Of a stretch of 64,000 bases of DNA, positions 1-8,257 are shown one piece after another (within the stretch, counting starts at the first letter, position 1; the number at the start of each line of letters is the position of its first letter). The position numbers and the translations under genes are program-made. Source of the DNA: Pseudofrankia coriaricola (GTDB taxonomy: Bacteria > Actinomycetota > Actinomycetes > Frankiales > Frankiaceae); the NCBI RefSeq assembly GCF_001854805.1, contig NZ_MBLO01000262.1, positions 1 through 64,000 on the forward strand. Reading direction: 5' to 3'. The notes beneath the pieces are model-generated. The model made no database searches. It was not told where the DNA came from and saw nothing but the letters and a program-made list of their open reading frames with translations.

Positions 1-152
1 ATGGCCGCCGGCGGAAGGTGCGAGACGTTCGCAATGGTCTCGTTCTTGACCTTTCCGTCTTCCCGGAAGGTACGCCGCACCAGATGCGACACGTACTCCC
101 GCGGCTCGCCGGCCGCGTTCGTCTGCCGACTGACAATCCGGTCCACGTGCAT
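1..152 (-). CDS. IS1634-type transposase, N-terminal fragment cut by window edge
   Basis: Reading the minus strand from an ATG at 152 gives about 50 residues, beginning MHVDRIVSRQTNAAGEPREY and continuing with a Tyr-Val-Ser-His-Leu-x-Arg-Arg-Thr-x-Arg segment and a Lys-Val-Lys-Asn-Glu-Thr segment. This pattern is characteristic of the N-terminus of IS1634/IS1549-like DDE transposases. The rest of the gene lies outside the window. The terminal inverted repeat should lie between about 153 and 330, but I could not identify it with only one end visible. The family call rests on the N-terminal sequence pattern alone. Confidence 0.7.
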   Translation of the reverse strand, partial: MHVDRIVSRQTNAAGEPREYVSHLVRRTFREDGKVKNETIANVSHLPPAA

Positions 153-479
153 AGCACCCGTTTGCCTCGCCACGAGTCGATGATCCCATCCAGCAAGATC
201 CCGATCAAGCAACCTACTGACTACACTTCGGACAACACAGGCCAAAGTGCCAGGCTGTGCGCGTAGCGATCTTCGAGCACTCGCAAGTTCGGGCTAGGAC
301 AGGGCTAGATCCCGATCAGTCGGGTGCTGCCTGTCGCGACTGGTAGCCAATCGGTGGGGACCCCGCGGACAGCTCGGTGCAGAAGCAGGAAGTCTGAGAC
401 ACCGCGAGATGTCTTGCGGGACATGGCTGTGCCCGCCCTGCCGCGGGGGTCGGCAGGGCGGGCACAGGATCGGGGCTGG
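153..479. other. Intergenic, outer flank of the IS
   Basis: No convincing gene. The long forward reading frame running from about 324 into the MMPL gene is only a shadow of that gene. This stretch is less GC-rich near 185-260, as expected for IS sequence upstream of a transposase. It contains a near match (around 343-360) to the short motif seen again at 12405-12420. Confidence 0.5.
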
Positions 480-3032
480 CTAGTGGGTGCGGGAGTGGGC
501 CGGGAGTTGGCGGGTCTGCTGGGTGGGAAGGGTGGTCGCGGGGAACTCGTCGGTGTCGGTCGCGGCCGTGGGGGTGGAGCCGGCCTTGGGGCGCCAGACG
601 CGGTCGCCGAGCAGGGTGAGCATGGCGGGCATCAGCAGGACCCGGATGACGGTCGCGTCGATGAGGATGGCCGAGCCGAGGCCGATGCCCAGTTGCTTCA
701 TGCTGACCTGGGACAGCGTCGCGAAGATCGCGAAGACTGCGACCATGATGACCGCCGCGCTGGTGACCACGCCGGCGCTGCGGCGCAGGCCGGCGAGCGC
801 CGCCGACCGCATGTCCAGCCCGGCCTCGCGGGCCTCGCGGACCCGGGAGAGCAGGAACACCTGGTAGTCCATCGACAGGCCGAACAGGATCACGAACAGC
901 ATCAGCGGCATCCAGTTGGCGATGCTGCCGGTGGCCGTGAAGTTGAGCAGGCCGTCCGCCCAGTGATGCTGGAAGATCAGCACCAGCAGGCCGTAGGCCG
1001 CGCCGACGGAGAGCAGGTTCAGGCCGACCGCGAGGGTCGCGACGATGGCGCTGCGGAACGCCGCCAGCAGCAGCGCGAAGGCGAGCAGCAGCACGAATCC
1101 GATCACCAGCGGGGTGCGCCCGCCGAGCTGGTCGTTGAAGTCCAGCGAGCCGGCGGCCATGCCACTGACGTCAGCACGCGCACCGGGGGCCTTCTCGATC
1201 GTCGCGGGCACCAGGTCGTCGCGCAGCGTGTGGACCGCGTCCATCGACGCGTCGTCGGTGCCGCCACCGGCGATCGGCATGAGCACGCGGGCGACCGTCT
1301 TGTCGGCGCTGACGTCGACGACGACGGGCTCGAAGGCGACCTTGCCCGCGACGGCCCTCGACCGCAGGTCGTCGATCGCCGCGGTCACGGGCGCCGAGGT
1401 GACGTCGGGCGCGGACACCACGATCACCGCGGGCGTCGGCCCGCCGGGGAAGGCGGTGGTGAGCCGCTGGTAGGTCTTCATGACCGGGATGTCCTTGGGC
1501 AGGTCGTCGAGCCCCTGCTCCGCGGTGTGCATGCTCAGCATGGGCAGGGCGAGCAGGATCAGCAGGCCACCGGTCACGGTCGCGACGATGCCGGGGTGGC
1601 GCATCAGCCGGTCGAGCAGGCGGACCCGGCCGTTCTTCCCGGCCGCGTCGAGGAGTGCGGCGCGCTCGGCCTGGGCCACCCGCTCGGCGTGCTCCGCGGC
1701 GACGGCGGCGCCGAGGACCTCCGTCAGAGCCGCGTCCGCGATCTCGCCGGACTGCCGCTTCGAGTGACGCGCGGTGCGCCGCGCCGCCCGCCGGGCCCGC
1801 CGGGAGCGGGGCGCGTCCGGCGCGGCCGGGCGCTTCCACGGCAGCCGGCCGAGCTCGACCCGGTCACCGAGGAGGGACAGCAGCGCGGGCAGCACGGTGA
1901 CCGAACCGAGCAGCGCGACCAGGACGACGATCATCGTGCCGACCGCGATCCCGGTGAAGACGCTCATCCCGGTGATCATCAGGCCGGCCAGCGACACGGC
2001 GACGGTCAGGCCGGAGACCAGCACGGTGTGACCGGAGGTCTCGGACGCGATCGCCAGCGCCCGCTCGGGGCCGTGGCCCTTGGCACGCTCCTCGCGTTCG
2101 CGGCGGATGTAGAACAGCGCGTAGTCGACGCCGACGGCGAGCCCGATCAGCAGCATGACCGACGTCGCGATCTCGTTGGTCGGCATCAGGTGGCTGACGA
2201 ACGCGACGACGCCTAGCGTGCCGACGAACGCGGTCATCGCCAGCGCGACCGGTATCAGCGCGGCGATCAGCGCGCCGAACACGATCAGCAGGATGGCGAT
2301 GGTCACCGGGATGGCGGACCACTCGGCGCGCTGGAAGTCCTTGCCCATCGTCTCGTCGAGGGCCTTGTCGGCGCTCGCCTGGCCGAACTGCTCGACCGTG
2401 AGCCCGCTGTGGGCGGCGGCGACCGAGGCGACGGTGTCCATCACCGGCTCGATGCGGTCGGTCGCGGTGTCGGGGTCGCCGGTGAGCTCGAAGGTCACCA
2501 GTACGGACCGGCCGTCCGCGGAGACCAGGCCGCGGTCCTCGGTGGCGCCCTGCGCGGCGATCGGGGCCCGCACGTCGGTCACCTCACTGGTGGCCGAGAT
2601 CCGCGCGATGACATCGGCGATCGTCGCCCGAACCTCCTGGTCGGCCAACGGGCCGCCTGTCGGCGCGGTCGGGAGCTGGATGAGGACGTTCTCGCTGTCG
2701 CGGTCGACGAAGCCGGCGTCGCGCAGGGTCTGCTCCGCGCGGCCGCTCTCGCCGAGGCTCATGTCCTCGTCCTTGAGGGTCTTCGTGCCGATCATGCTGC
2801 CGATCATGATCACAGCGACGACGGCGAGCAGCCAGCCGGCGACGGCGAACTTGCGGTGCCGCACGCTCCAGCGCGCGGCCCTGGCGGCGATGTGGTTGGC
2901 GTGACCGTCGGCGTTGACGCGGCCCGCGTCACCGCTCGGCCGGCGGGTGGACCCGGCGGCGGAGCGCGCCAGGGCCTGGGCGGAGTGATCGGCCCGATGG
3001 CCGTCGGGGTGGTGGGAAGCGCGACTGGGCAT
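480..3032 (-). CDS. MMPL/RND-superfamily membrane transporter
   Basis: An 850-residue proton-driven exporter of the MMPL family. A basic, Ser/Arg-rich N-terminus is followed by TM1 at about 62-84 and an extracytoplasmic domain at about 90-235. A first block of helices (about 240-390) carries Asp303-Tyr304 in a GVDYALF motif. A charged Arg-rich cytoplasmic linker lies at about 400-470. The second half repeats the plan, with Asp722-Tyr723 in SMDYQVF. In characterised MmpL proteins such Asp-Tyr pairs are the proton-relay residues, and both are intact here. The tail after about 805 is polar and disordered-looking. Substrate cannot be read from the sequence; lipids or drugs are typical. It is transcribed alone, with no adjacent TetR regulator. 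The start is the first ATG; no strong Shine-Dalgarno precedes it, so a somewhat later start remains possible. Confidence 0.9.
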   Translation of the reverse strand: MPSRASHHPDGHRADHSAQALARSAAGSTRRPSGDAGRVNADGHANHIAARAARWSVRHRKFAVAGWLLAVVAVIMIGSMIGTKTLKDEDMSLGESGRAEQTLRDAGFVDRDSENVLIQLPTAPTGGPLADQEVRATIADVIARISATSEVTDVRAPIAAQGATEDRGLVSADGRSVLVTFELTGDPDTATDRIEPVMDTVASVAAAHSGLTVEQFGQASADKALDETMGKDFQRAEWSAIPVTIAILLIVFGALIAALIPVALAMTAFVGTLGVVAFVSHLMPTNEIATSVMLLIGLAVGVDYALFYIRREREERAKGHGPERALAIASETSGHTVLVSGLTVAVSLAGLMITGMSVFTGIAVGTMIVVLVALLGSVTVLPALLSLLGDRVELGRLPWKRPAAPDAPRSRRARRAARRTARHSKRQSGEIADAALTEVLGAAVAAEHAERVAQAERAALLDAAGKNGRVRLLDRLMRHPGIVATVTGGLLILLALPMLSMHTAEQGLDDLPKDIPVMKTYQRLTTAFPGGPTPAVIVVSAPDVTSAPVTAAIDDLRSRAVAGKVAFEPVVVDVSADKTVARVLMPIAGGGTDDASMDAVHTLRDDLVPATIEKAPGARADVSGMAAGSLDFNDQLGGRTPLVIGFVLLLAFALLLAAFRSAIVATLAVGLNLLSVGAAYGLLVLIFQHHWADGLLNFTATGSIANWMPLMLFVILFGLSMDYQVFLLSRVREAREAGLDMRSAALAGLRRSAGVVTSAAVIMVAVFAIFATLSQVSMKQLGIGLGSAILIDATVIRVLLMPAMLTLLGDRVWRPKAGSTPTAATDTDEFPATTLPTQQTRQLPAHSRTH

Positions 3033-3039
3033 GCGTCAA

Positions 3040-3052
3040 CGTTCCCGGAACG
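3040..3052. promoter_or_regulatory. Short palindrome before MMPL start
   Basis: CGTTCC-C-GGAACG, a 6-bp inverted repeat, lies immediately upstream of the MMPL start codon. It may be an operator for a regulator encoded elsewhere. Chance occurrence is possible in DNA of this composition. Confidence 0.3.
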
Positions 3053-3387
3053 GGCACGCAAGGTCACTGGAGCGAACCGCCGACCCTGGGGTCAGGCCAG
3101 CCTGTGGGCCATGGTGGGTCACCACCGCCGGTTGGGGGTGGGGCCAGCCCCACCCCCAGCCCGGCGCGCCGGGTGACGGGCATCCGCGGCCGGGCCCGTG
3201 ACCAGCTCTTTCGGCCGGCGCACCCGACGCGCGGGCGACGACGCGAGTGCGCCTGCCTCAGGGGCAGGAAGGCGCCGCCCAGCTGCGATCGCCCGCCCCA
3301 GACGGGTGTCAGAACGCCGACAGACATCCCATCGGCTCGGATGTCCAGCCGCGCGGTGGGCCGCGACGCCGTTCCATCGACCAGTAA

Positions 3388-3524
3388 GCGCAACTCAGCC
3401 ACAACTGGTGACAGCGCATCGGCGCGGTGCCAGCCCAGCCATGTCGTCAGCCCGGTCCCAGCTCTACCACCGCCATATGCCAGGGCCCGGCACCACGCGG
3501 GGAGGGCGCTCAGCGCCCGACACG
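3388..3524 (+). repeat. Dispersed repeat family A, copy 1
   Basis: An about 137-bp element beginning GCGCAACTCAGCC and containing TGGTGACAGCGCATCGGCGC, CCGCCATATGCCAGGGCCCG and a GGGAGGGCGCTCAGCGCCC end. It matches copies at 13270-13410, 19805-20035 (interrupted) and 41933-42058 (inverted). No convincing reading frame is shared by the copies. The remainder of 3053-3806 holds no gene I can support. Confidence 0.75.
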
Positions 3525-3806
3525 GGGCGAGCGCGCCCAGCGCCTCGCCCCGACAAGTGGCTGGCGGCGGCCGCTCCTGCCTCGGTAACGGCCGAGCCGT
3601 GCGTGTCGATCCTTCAGAAGGCCGATCCTTCAGAAGTTCGACGGGTAGCCGCCGGCTAAGCCCCGTCCGCCGTCGGCGGGTGGCCCACAGCGCTTCCCCC
3701 GGCGGCCTGGAACCGGGGGCTCGGACCGGTGGGGCGGTGAACGTGCCTGTTCCAGCGGTGGGTACAGTTTCTGTACTTGGCAGGGCTGGGGGTGCCTGGT
3801 AATCCC

Positions 3807-5228
3807 GTGACGAAAACTGCGACTGTGTTCCGATGGAACGACTTCCCGCGGCGCGACCGGTTCTGGCTCGAGGTCGAGAGCACCTTCGCGGTCGCGACGG
3901 GCCCGGCCGAGATGCCGTCGGTCGAGGCCGTGCGCGCGGTGGTCCGGCATCTCGCGGCGATCGATCCGGCCAGCCGGTTCACGCGTCGCATTGATGCCGT
4001 CAGGGGGGCCCGTGTTCCCATTCCGTTCGCGCGGCGCGAGCGGTTTCTGTCGGCCGTCGTCGTCGGCCTTGACGACAGCCCGGCGGCTGTGGGCGAGCCC
4101 GCCGAGGATTCCGGTCCCCTGCTCGCCCGCCTGGCCGAGATCTGCGAGGAGGGTCTCGGTGACCTTCCCTTCCGGATCTTCGTCGGCCAGCGCTGCTCGT
4201 TCTTCGTGTTCTCCCATCTCCTCGGCGACTACACCTGCCTGAAGTTCTGGGCGGGCGTGCTGCGCCACGCGCTGGAAGGCAGCCGTCCGGTCGACCTGGT
4301 GGAAGGCGGGACGCGGTACCCGCTGCCACGTGCCCTGGGCGAGACCTACGGCCGTCGGCCGGCCCTGCTCAGGGGCCTCGCGGCGTCGATGCGTGAACAG
4401 CACGGCGTCCCAGCCAGCCGGCTAGGTTTCCTGGGCGGCGAGCAGTCCGAGGTCGGTGAACGGCGACCGGCCCGTGCCGCGGCGGGGCCGCGCTCGGCGG
4501 CCGGGGGCGTGGGCAGGCTGGTCGAGCGTTCCAAGGCGGGCTACATGGCCGCCCTGCGCGAATGGCGGGACCTGTACGCCCCTGGCGTGTCCGTGAACAG
4601 CGTGCTGTTCGCGGCGACTATCGCCGCGTCGGACGCGGCTGGGCTCGCCCGGCCCGACGACGGCGTCCACCTCCCCTGCGACCTGCGGCGCTATCTGCGG
4701 GCCGGCGCACCTGACTTCGGCAACTTCGTGGAACGGCTGACCATCTGGCCGGACGACCCGTCGTCACCGGAATCGCTCGGAGCGGAGCTGCGCCGGGCGA
4801 CCGAGGTGGGCCAGCCGCTCGCCAGGCACGCCATCCAGATCGCGAAGACCTGGCTGCCCCAACCGCGTGAGGCCGCCGCCGTCCAGACCACCGCCGCCGT
4901 CCAGACCACCCCGGCGCCGACGTCGCCTGACCTGCGGCCGTGGCTGGTCAGCTGGGGCCGGGTGCCCGAGCTGGAACGTCTCCGGTGGCTCGCCCCGCCG
5001 GAGGGACGTTTCTTCGCCAACGCGCGCTCCGGTGGCAAGGACGAAGGCATCTCCTTCATCTACGTCGACCTCGAGGGCGTGCTGCACGTGCGGGCGCAGT
5101 TCGACGAGCGACACCACGACCCGGCGCTCGTGAGCCAGGCGTTGAGTCTCCTGTGCACCGACCCGATCAAGGTACTGGACGGCGGTTCCCGCCGGCGGAC
5201 TCGCTCGGGTGAGGCAGGCGTCGCGTAG
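3807..5228 (+). CDS. Stand-alone condensation/acyltransferase-like protein
   Basis: Resembles NRPS condensation domains and PapA-type acyltransferases (CoA-dependent acyltransferase superfamily). It carries SHLLGDY near residue 145, matching the HxxxD catalytic motif. A later DLRRYL...GNF segment near 300 matches the family's conserved second half. At about 473 residues it is the length of one complete condensation fold, with no carrier or adenylation domain and no such gene next to it. Alanine-rich linkers, including a six-residue repeat (AAVQTT twice), occur near 355-370. The GTG at 3807 is preferred; the frame stays open to a TTG at 3777. Substrate is unknown; O- or N-acylation of a small molecule or lipid is inferred. 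It is convergent with purC. Confidence 0.65.
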   Translation: MTKTATVFRWNDFPRRDRFWLEVESTFAVATGPAEMPSVEAVRAVVRHLAAIDPASRFTRRIDAVRGARVPIPFARRERFLSAVVVGLDDSPAAVGEPAEDSGPLLARLAEICEEGLGDLPFRIFVGQRCSFFVFSHLLGDYTCLKFWAGVLRHALEGSRPVDLVEGGTRYPLPRALGETYGRRPALLRGLAASMREQHGVPASRLGFLGGEQSEVGERRPARAAAGPRSAAGGVGRLVERSKAGYMAALREWRDLYAPGVSVNSVLFAATIAASDAAGLARPDDGVHLPCDLRRYLRAGAPDFGNFVERLTIWPDDPSSPESLGAELRRATEVGQPLARHAIQIAKTWLPQPREAAAVQTTAAVQTTPAPTSPDLRPWLVSWGRVPELERLRWLAPPEGRFFANARSGGKDEGISFIYVDLEGVLHVRAQFDERHHDPALVSQALSLLCTDPIKVLDGGSRRRTRSGEAGVA

Positions 5229-5261
5229 GCACGGGCAGGCCCGGTGTCTGGTTGGCGCCTT

Positions 5262-5301
5262 CATGGCGATGGCTCGGGCCGAAGCCCGAGCCATCGCCAT
5301 G
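5262..5301. terminator. Bidirectional terminator hairpin
   Basis: Perfect 18-bp inverted repeat (5262-5279 and 5284-5301) around a CGAA loop. It lies between the convergent condensation-like gene and purC, the position expected of a shared factor-independent terminator in high-GC DNA, where the T-tract is often missing. Confidence 0.85.
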
Positions 5302-5370
5302 CTCGCCCCATCGCTGTGCTTGTCGTCACCGTGGCGAGAGACTGACAGACAGGTCAGTGACGCTCCTTGC

Positions 5371-6282
5371 TCAGGAGGTCGACAGGTAGTCGTCGAACGA
5401 GATGCCGGTAAGACGCTCGTACGCCTCGACGTAGCGCGCCCTGGTCGACGCGATGACGTCCGCCGGCAGCTCGGGAGCCGACGTGTCGCGGTCCCAGCCC
5501 GAGTTGACCAGGTAGTCCCGGATGAACTGCTTGTCGAACGACGGCTGGGCGCCGCCGGGCGACCACAGGTCCGCCGGCCAGAACCGGGACGAGTCCGGGG
5601 TGAGCACCTCGTCGCCGAGCCGCAGCACGCCGGCCGAGTCATGGCCGAACTCGAACTTCGTGTCGGCGAGCAGGATGCCGCGTTCGGCCGCGAGGTCGCT
5701 CGCCCGGCCGAAGATCTGCAGGGTGAGCTTCTCCAGCTCGGCGGCGAGCTCGTCGCCGACCCGGCTCGCCGCGTCGGCGCGGCTGATGTTCTCGTCGTGC
5801 TCGCCGATCGGCGCCTTCGTCGACGGCGTGTAGATCGGGTGCGGCAGCTTCGAGCCGTCGACGAGGCCCTCGGGCAGCGGATGGCCGCTGACGGCGCCGG
5901 TGCGTCGGTAGTCCTTGAGCCCGCTGCCGGTCAGGTAGCCGCGGGCGACGCACTCGATCAGGGCCATGTCCAGCCGGTGGCACAGCATCGACCGGCCGCG
6001 CAGCTGCTCCCGGTAGGGAGCGAGCTCGGCCGGGTACTCGTCGACGTTCGAGCTGATGACGTGCGACGGAACGAGATCGGCGAGCTGGTCGAACCACCAC
6101 AGCGTCAGGCCGGTCAGCACCGCGCCCTTGTCGGGGATCTCCGTCGGCAGGATGACGTCGAACGCGGAGATCCGGTCGCTCGCGACCAGGAGCACCGCGT
6201 CCTCTCCGACGGCGAACAGCTCGCGGACCTTGCCCGAGCCAAGGTGGGTCAGCCCGCCGAACTCCTCATGCGTAAGTGGCAT
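5371..6282 (-). CDS. purC: Phosphoribosylaminoimidazole-succinocarboxamide synthase (SAICAR synthetase)
   Basis: Joins CAIR and aspartate using ATP to form SAICAR, the seventh committed step of IMP synthesis (EC 6.3.2.6). The 303 residues cover the whole family. The N-terminal SGKVRELF strand and the SDRISAFDVILP segment form the nucleotide/substrate site, and LADTKFEFG near 215 is the conserved C-terminal signature. It is the last gene of the minus-strand purD-purE-purB-purC cluster, 28 bp after the purB stop, so it is probably cotranscribed. The start ATG follows an AGGTTCCTGGAGAGATC stretch containing a good Shine-Dalgarno (GGAGAG). Confidence 0.97.
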   Translation of the reverse strand: MPLTHEEFGGLTHLGSGKVRELFAVGEDAVLLVASDRISAFDVILPTEIPDKGAVLTGLTLWWFDQLADLVPSHVISSNVDEYPAELAPYREQLRGRSMLCHRLDMALIECVARGYLTGSGLKDYRRTGAVSGHPLPEGLVDGSKLPHPIYTPSTKAPIGEHDENISRADAASRVGDELAAELEKLTLQIFGRASDLAAERGILLADTKFEFGHDSAGVLRLGDEVLTPDSSRFWPADLWSPGGAQPSFDKQFIRDYLVNSGWDRDTSAPELPADVIASTRARYVEAYERLTGISFDDYLSTS

Positions 6283-6310
6283 GATCTCTCCAGGTTCCTG
6301 GCTAACGCCG

Positions 6311-7618
6311 TCAGCTCAGCGCCGCGAGTCGGTCAAAGACAGGGGCCAGCCGCTCGACGTAGCGTTCGGGGCGGCTTACCTGGCCGAGGCGGGCTTCGTC
6401 GAGGGGCAGGCCACGGTCGGCGGCGTGCTTGCGCAGCGTCTCCCGGAACGGGACGCCGGTCTGCCAGGTCTCCATCGCGGCGGCCTGGGTGATGGCGTAG
6501 GCGTCCTCCCGGGACAGGCCGGTCTCGACCAGTTCCAGCAGCACGGCGGAGGTGTAGACCAGTCCGCCGGTGGCGTCGAGGTTCTTGCGCATCCGGTCGA
6601 CGTCGACGACCAGGCCGGTCACCAGCCGGGTTGTCAGGTTCAGCAGGTAGTCGACGCCGGCGGACGCGTCCGGCAGCGCGATCCGCTCCGTCGAGGAGTG
6701 CGAGATGTCCCGCTCGTGCCACAGCGGCACGCCCTCGAGGACGGGGACGTACTGGGCACGCACGATCCGGGCAATCCCCGCGATCCGCTCGGACATGATC
6801 GGGTTCTTCTTGTGGGGCATCGCGGACGAGCCTTTCTGGCCCTTTCCGAACGGCTCGGACAGCTCACGCACCTCGGTGCGCTGCCCGTGCCGCACCTCGA
6901 GGGCCACCGCCTCGCACACCGTCGCGATGCCGGCCAGCGCCGCCACCCAGCTCGCTATCCCATCGCGCAGCACCACCTGGGTGGCCACCGGCGCCGGGGT
7001 GAGGCCCAGCTTGTCGGCGACGTAGCGCTCCACGTCCGGGTCGATGTTCGAGTACGTCCCCACCGCTCCGGAGATCTTGGCGACGGCGACGTCGGCGCGG
7101 GCGGCGCGCAGCCGGTCGCGGCAGCGGGCGACACCGAAGGCCAGGTCCGCGACCCGGTGGCCGAAGACCGTCGGCTCGCCGTGGATGCCATGGGTGCGCC
7201 CGACCCGCAGCGTTGACCGGTGCGCGAGCCCCAGGTCGCGCAGCGCCGCGACCAGCGCGTCCGCCTTGGCGAGCAGGATGTCGGTCGCCTCGACCAGCTG
7301 ACAGGCCAGCGCCGTGTCCAGCAGGTCGGACGACGTCATCCCGAAGTGGACGTAGGCGGCGGCCGAGCGGGGCTCGGTCTGGTCGGCCCAGGCGGTGAGG
7401 AACGCGATCACGTCGTGCTGGGTGACGGCCTCGATCTCGGCGACCGCCGGCGGCGTCGGGGCGGGCGCGGCCCGGACCGGCTCGACCGCGTCAGCGGGAA
7501 TGCGCCCCGCGGCGGCGTGCGCCTCCATGACGAGCACCTCGACCTCGCACCACAGCTCGTACTTGTGCGCCTCCGACCAGACCCGGCCCATCTCGGGCAG
7601 GGTGTAGCGCTCGATCAT
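6311..7618 (-). CDS. purB: Adenylosuccinate lyase
   Basis: Cleaves SAICAR to AICAR and adenylosuccinate to AMP, releasing fumarate each time (EC 4.3.2.2), so it serves both the IMP and AMP branches with purC and purA in this window. The fumarase/aspartase superfamily signature SSAMPHKKNP, which contains the flexible catalytic-loop serine, lies near residue 264; TSSDLLDT near 92 and the His of RTHGIHGEPT near 140 are also present. Length (435) is normal. Its ATG overlaps the purE stop (ATGA), which points to translational coupling. Confidence 0.97.
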   Translation of the reverse strand: MIERYTLPEMGRVWSEAHKYELWCEVEVLVMEAHAAAGRIPADAVEPVRAAPAPTPPAVAEIEAVTQHDVIAFLTAWADQTEPRSAAAYVHFGMTSSDLLDTALACQLVEATDILLAKADALVAALRDLGLAHRSTLRVGRTHGIHGEPTVFGHRVADLAFGVARCRDRLRAARADVAVAKISGAVGTYSNIDPDVERYVADKLGLTPAPVATQVVLRDGIASWVAALAGIATVCEAVALEVRHGQRTEVRELSEPFGKGQKGSSAMPHKKNPIMSERIAGIARIVRAQYVPVLEGVPLWHERDISHSSTERIALPDASAGVDYLLNLTTRLVTGLVVDVDRMRKNLDATGGLVYTSAVLLELVETGLSREDAYAITQAAAMETWQTGVPFRETLRKHAADRGLPLDEARLGQVSRPERYVERLAPVFDRLAALS

Positions 7619-8154
7619 GCCGACGCGCCGGCGGGCGAGGCGGCCGCCGCGACGCGGGCGAGCCCGTCCGCCGCGGCACGCTCGAAGTCGTCCTTGTAGG
7701 TGACGAGCTTGCCGGCGAGCTCCTGGTCCGAGAGCGCCAGGATCTGGACGGCGAGCACGGCCGCGTTGGTGGCGTTGTTCAGGCCCACCGTGGCCACCGC
7801 GACGCCCGGCGGCATCTGGGCGATGGCGAGCATCGAGTCCATCCCGTCGAGCGCGCCCCCGGAGATCGGGACGCCGATCACCGGCAAAGTGGTGAGCGCG
7901 GCGACTGTGCCCGGCAGCGCCGCGGCGAGCCCGGCGCCGGCGATGACCACCTGGATGCCGCGGCTGCGCAGGCCCTCCACCCAGTCGGCCAGCGTGCGGG
8001 GCGCGCGATGCGCTGAGAGCACGGCCTCCTCGTGGGCCACGCCGAACCGCGCCAGGGTCGCGCCGGCCTTGCTCATCGTCTGCGCGTCCGACGCGGACCC
8101 GTAGACGACCGCGACCCGTGAACGGGCGGTGGGGGATTCGGGGGGGCTAGACAT
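7615..8154 (-). CDS. purE: N5-carboxyaminoimidazole ribonucleotide mutase
   Basis: Class I PurE, which rearranges N5-CAIR to CAIR (EC 5.4.99.18). Its product is the substrate of PurC encoded two genes downstream. The 179 residues contain the family landmarks: GSASDAQTM near the start for phosphate binding, the SAHRAP motif, and GVPISGG with downstream GVAVATVGL. The ATG at 8154 was chosen because PurE homology begins 12 residues later. Extending upstream would add over 100 low-complexity Arg/Ser/Pro residues translated from the purD tail region. No purK lies in the window. Confidence 0.95.
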   Translation of the reverse strand: MSSPPESPTARSRVAVVYGSASDAQTMSKAGATLARFGVAHEEAVLSAHRAPRTLADWVEGLRSRGIQVVIAGAGLAAALPGTVAALTTLPVIGVPISGGALDGMDSMLAIAQMPPGVAVATVGLNNATNAAVLAVQILALSDQELAGKLVTYKDDFERAAADGLARVAAAASPAGASA

Positions 8155-8257
8155 GCTGCTCACTTCGCTCCTCGTCGTCGGGGAGGACTCCGGTTCGACC
8201 ACCGGCACGTACTCCCGGGCGGCTGTACTGCTCGGGACTGCTCGGGGCGATGGCCGC

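Noticed and set aside
324-2216. 630-codon plus-strand open frame opposite the first MMPL gene
   Set aside because: Antisense shadow caused by G/C third positions: composition is Gly/Arg/Asp-rich with no domains, while the opposite strand encodes a full MMPL protein.
3104-3802. 232-codon plus-strand frame before the condensation-like gene
   Set aside because: Runs through repeat A copy 1 with Arg/Pro/Ser-rich composition and no homology pattern.
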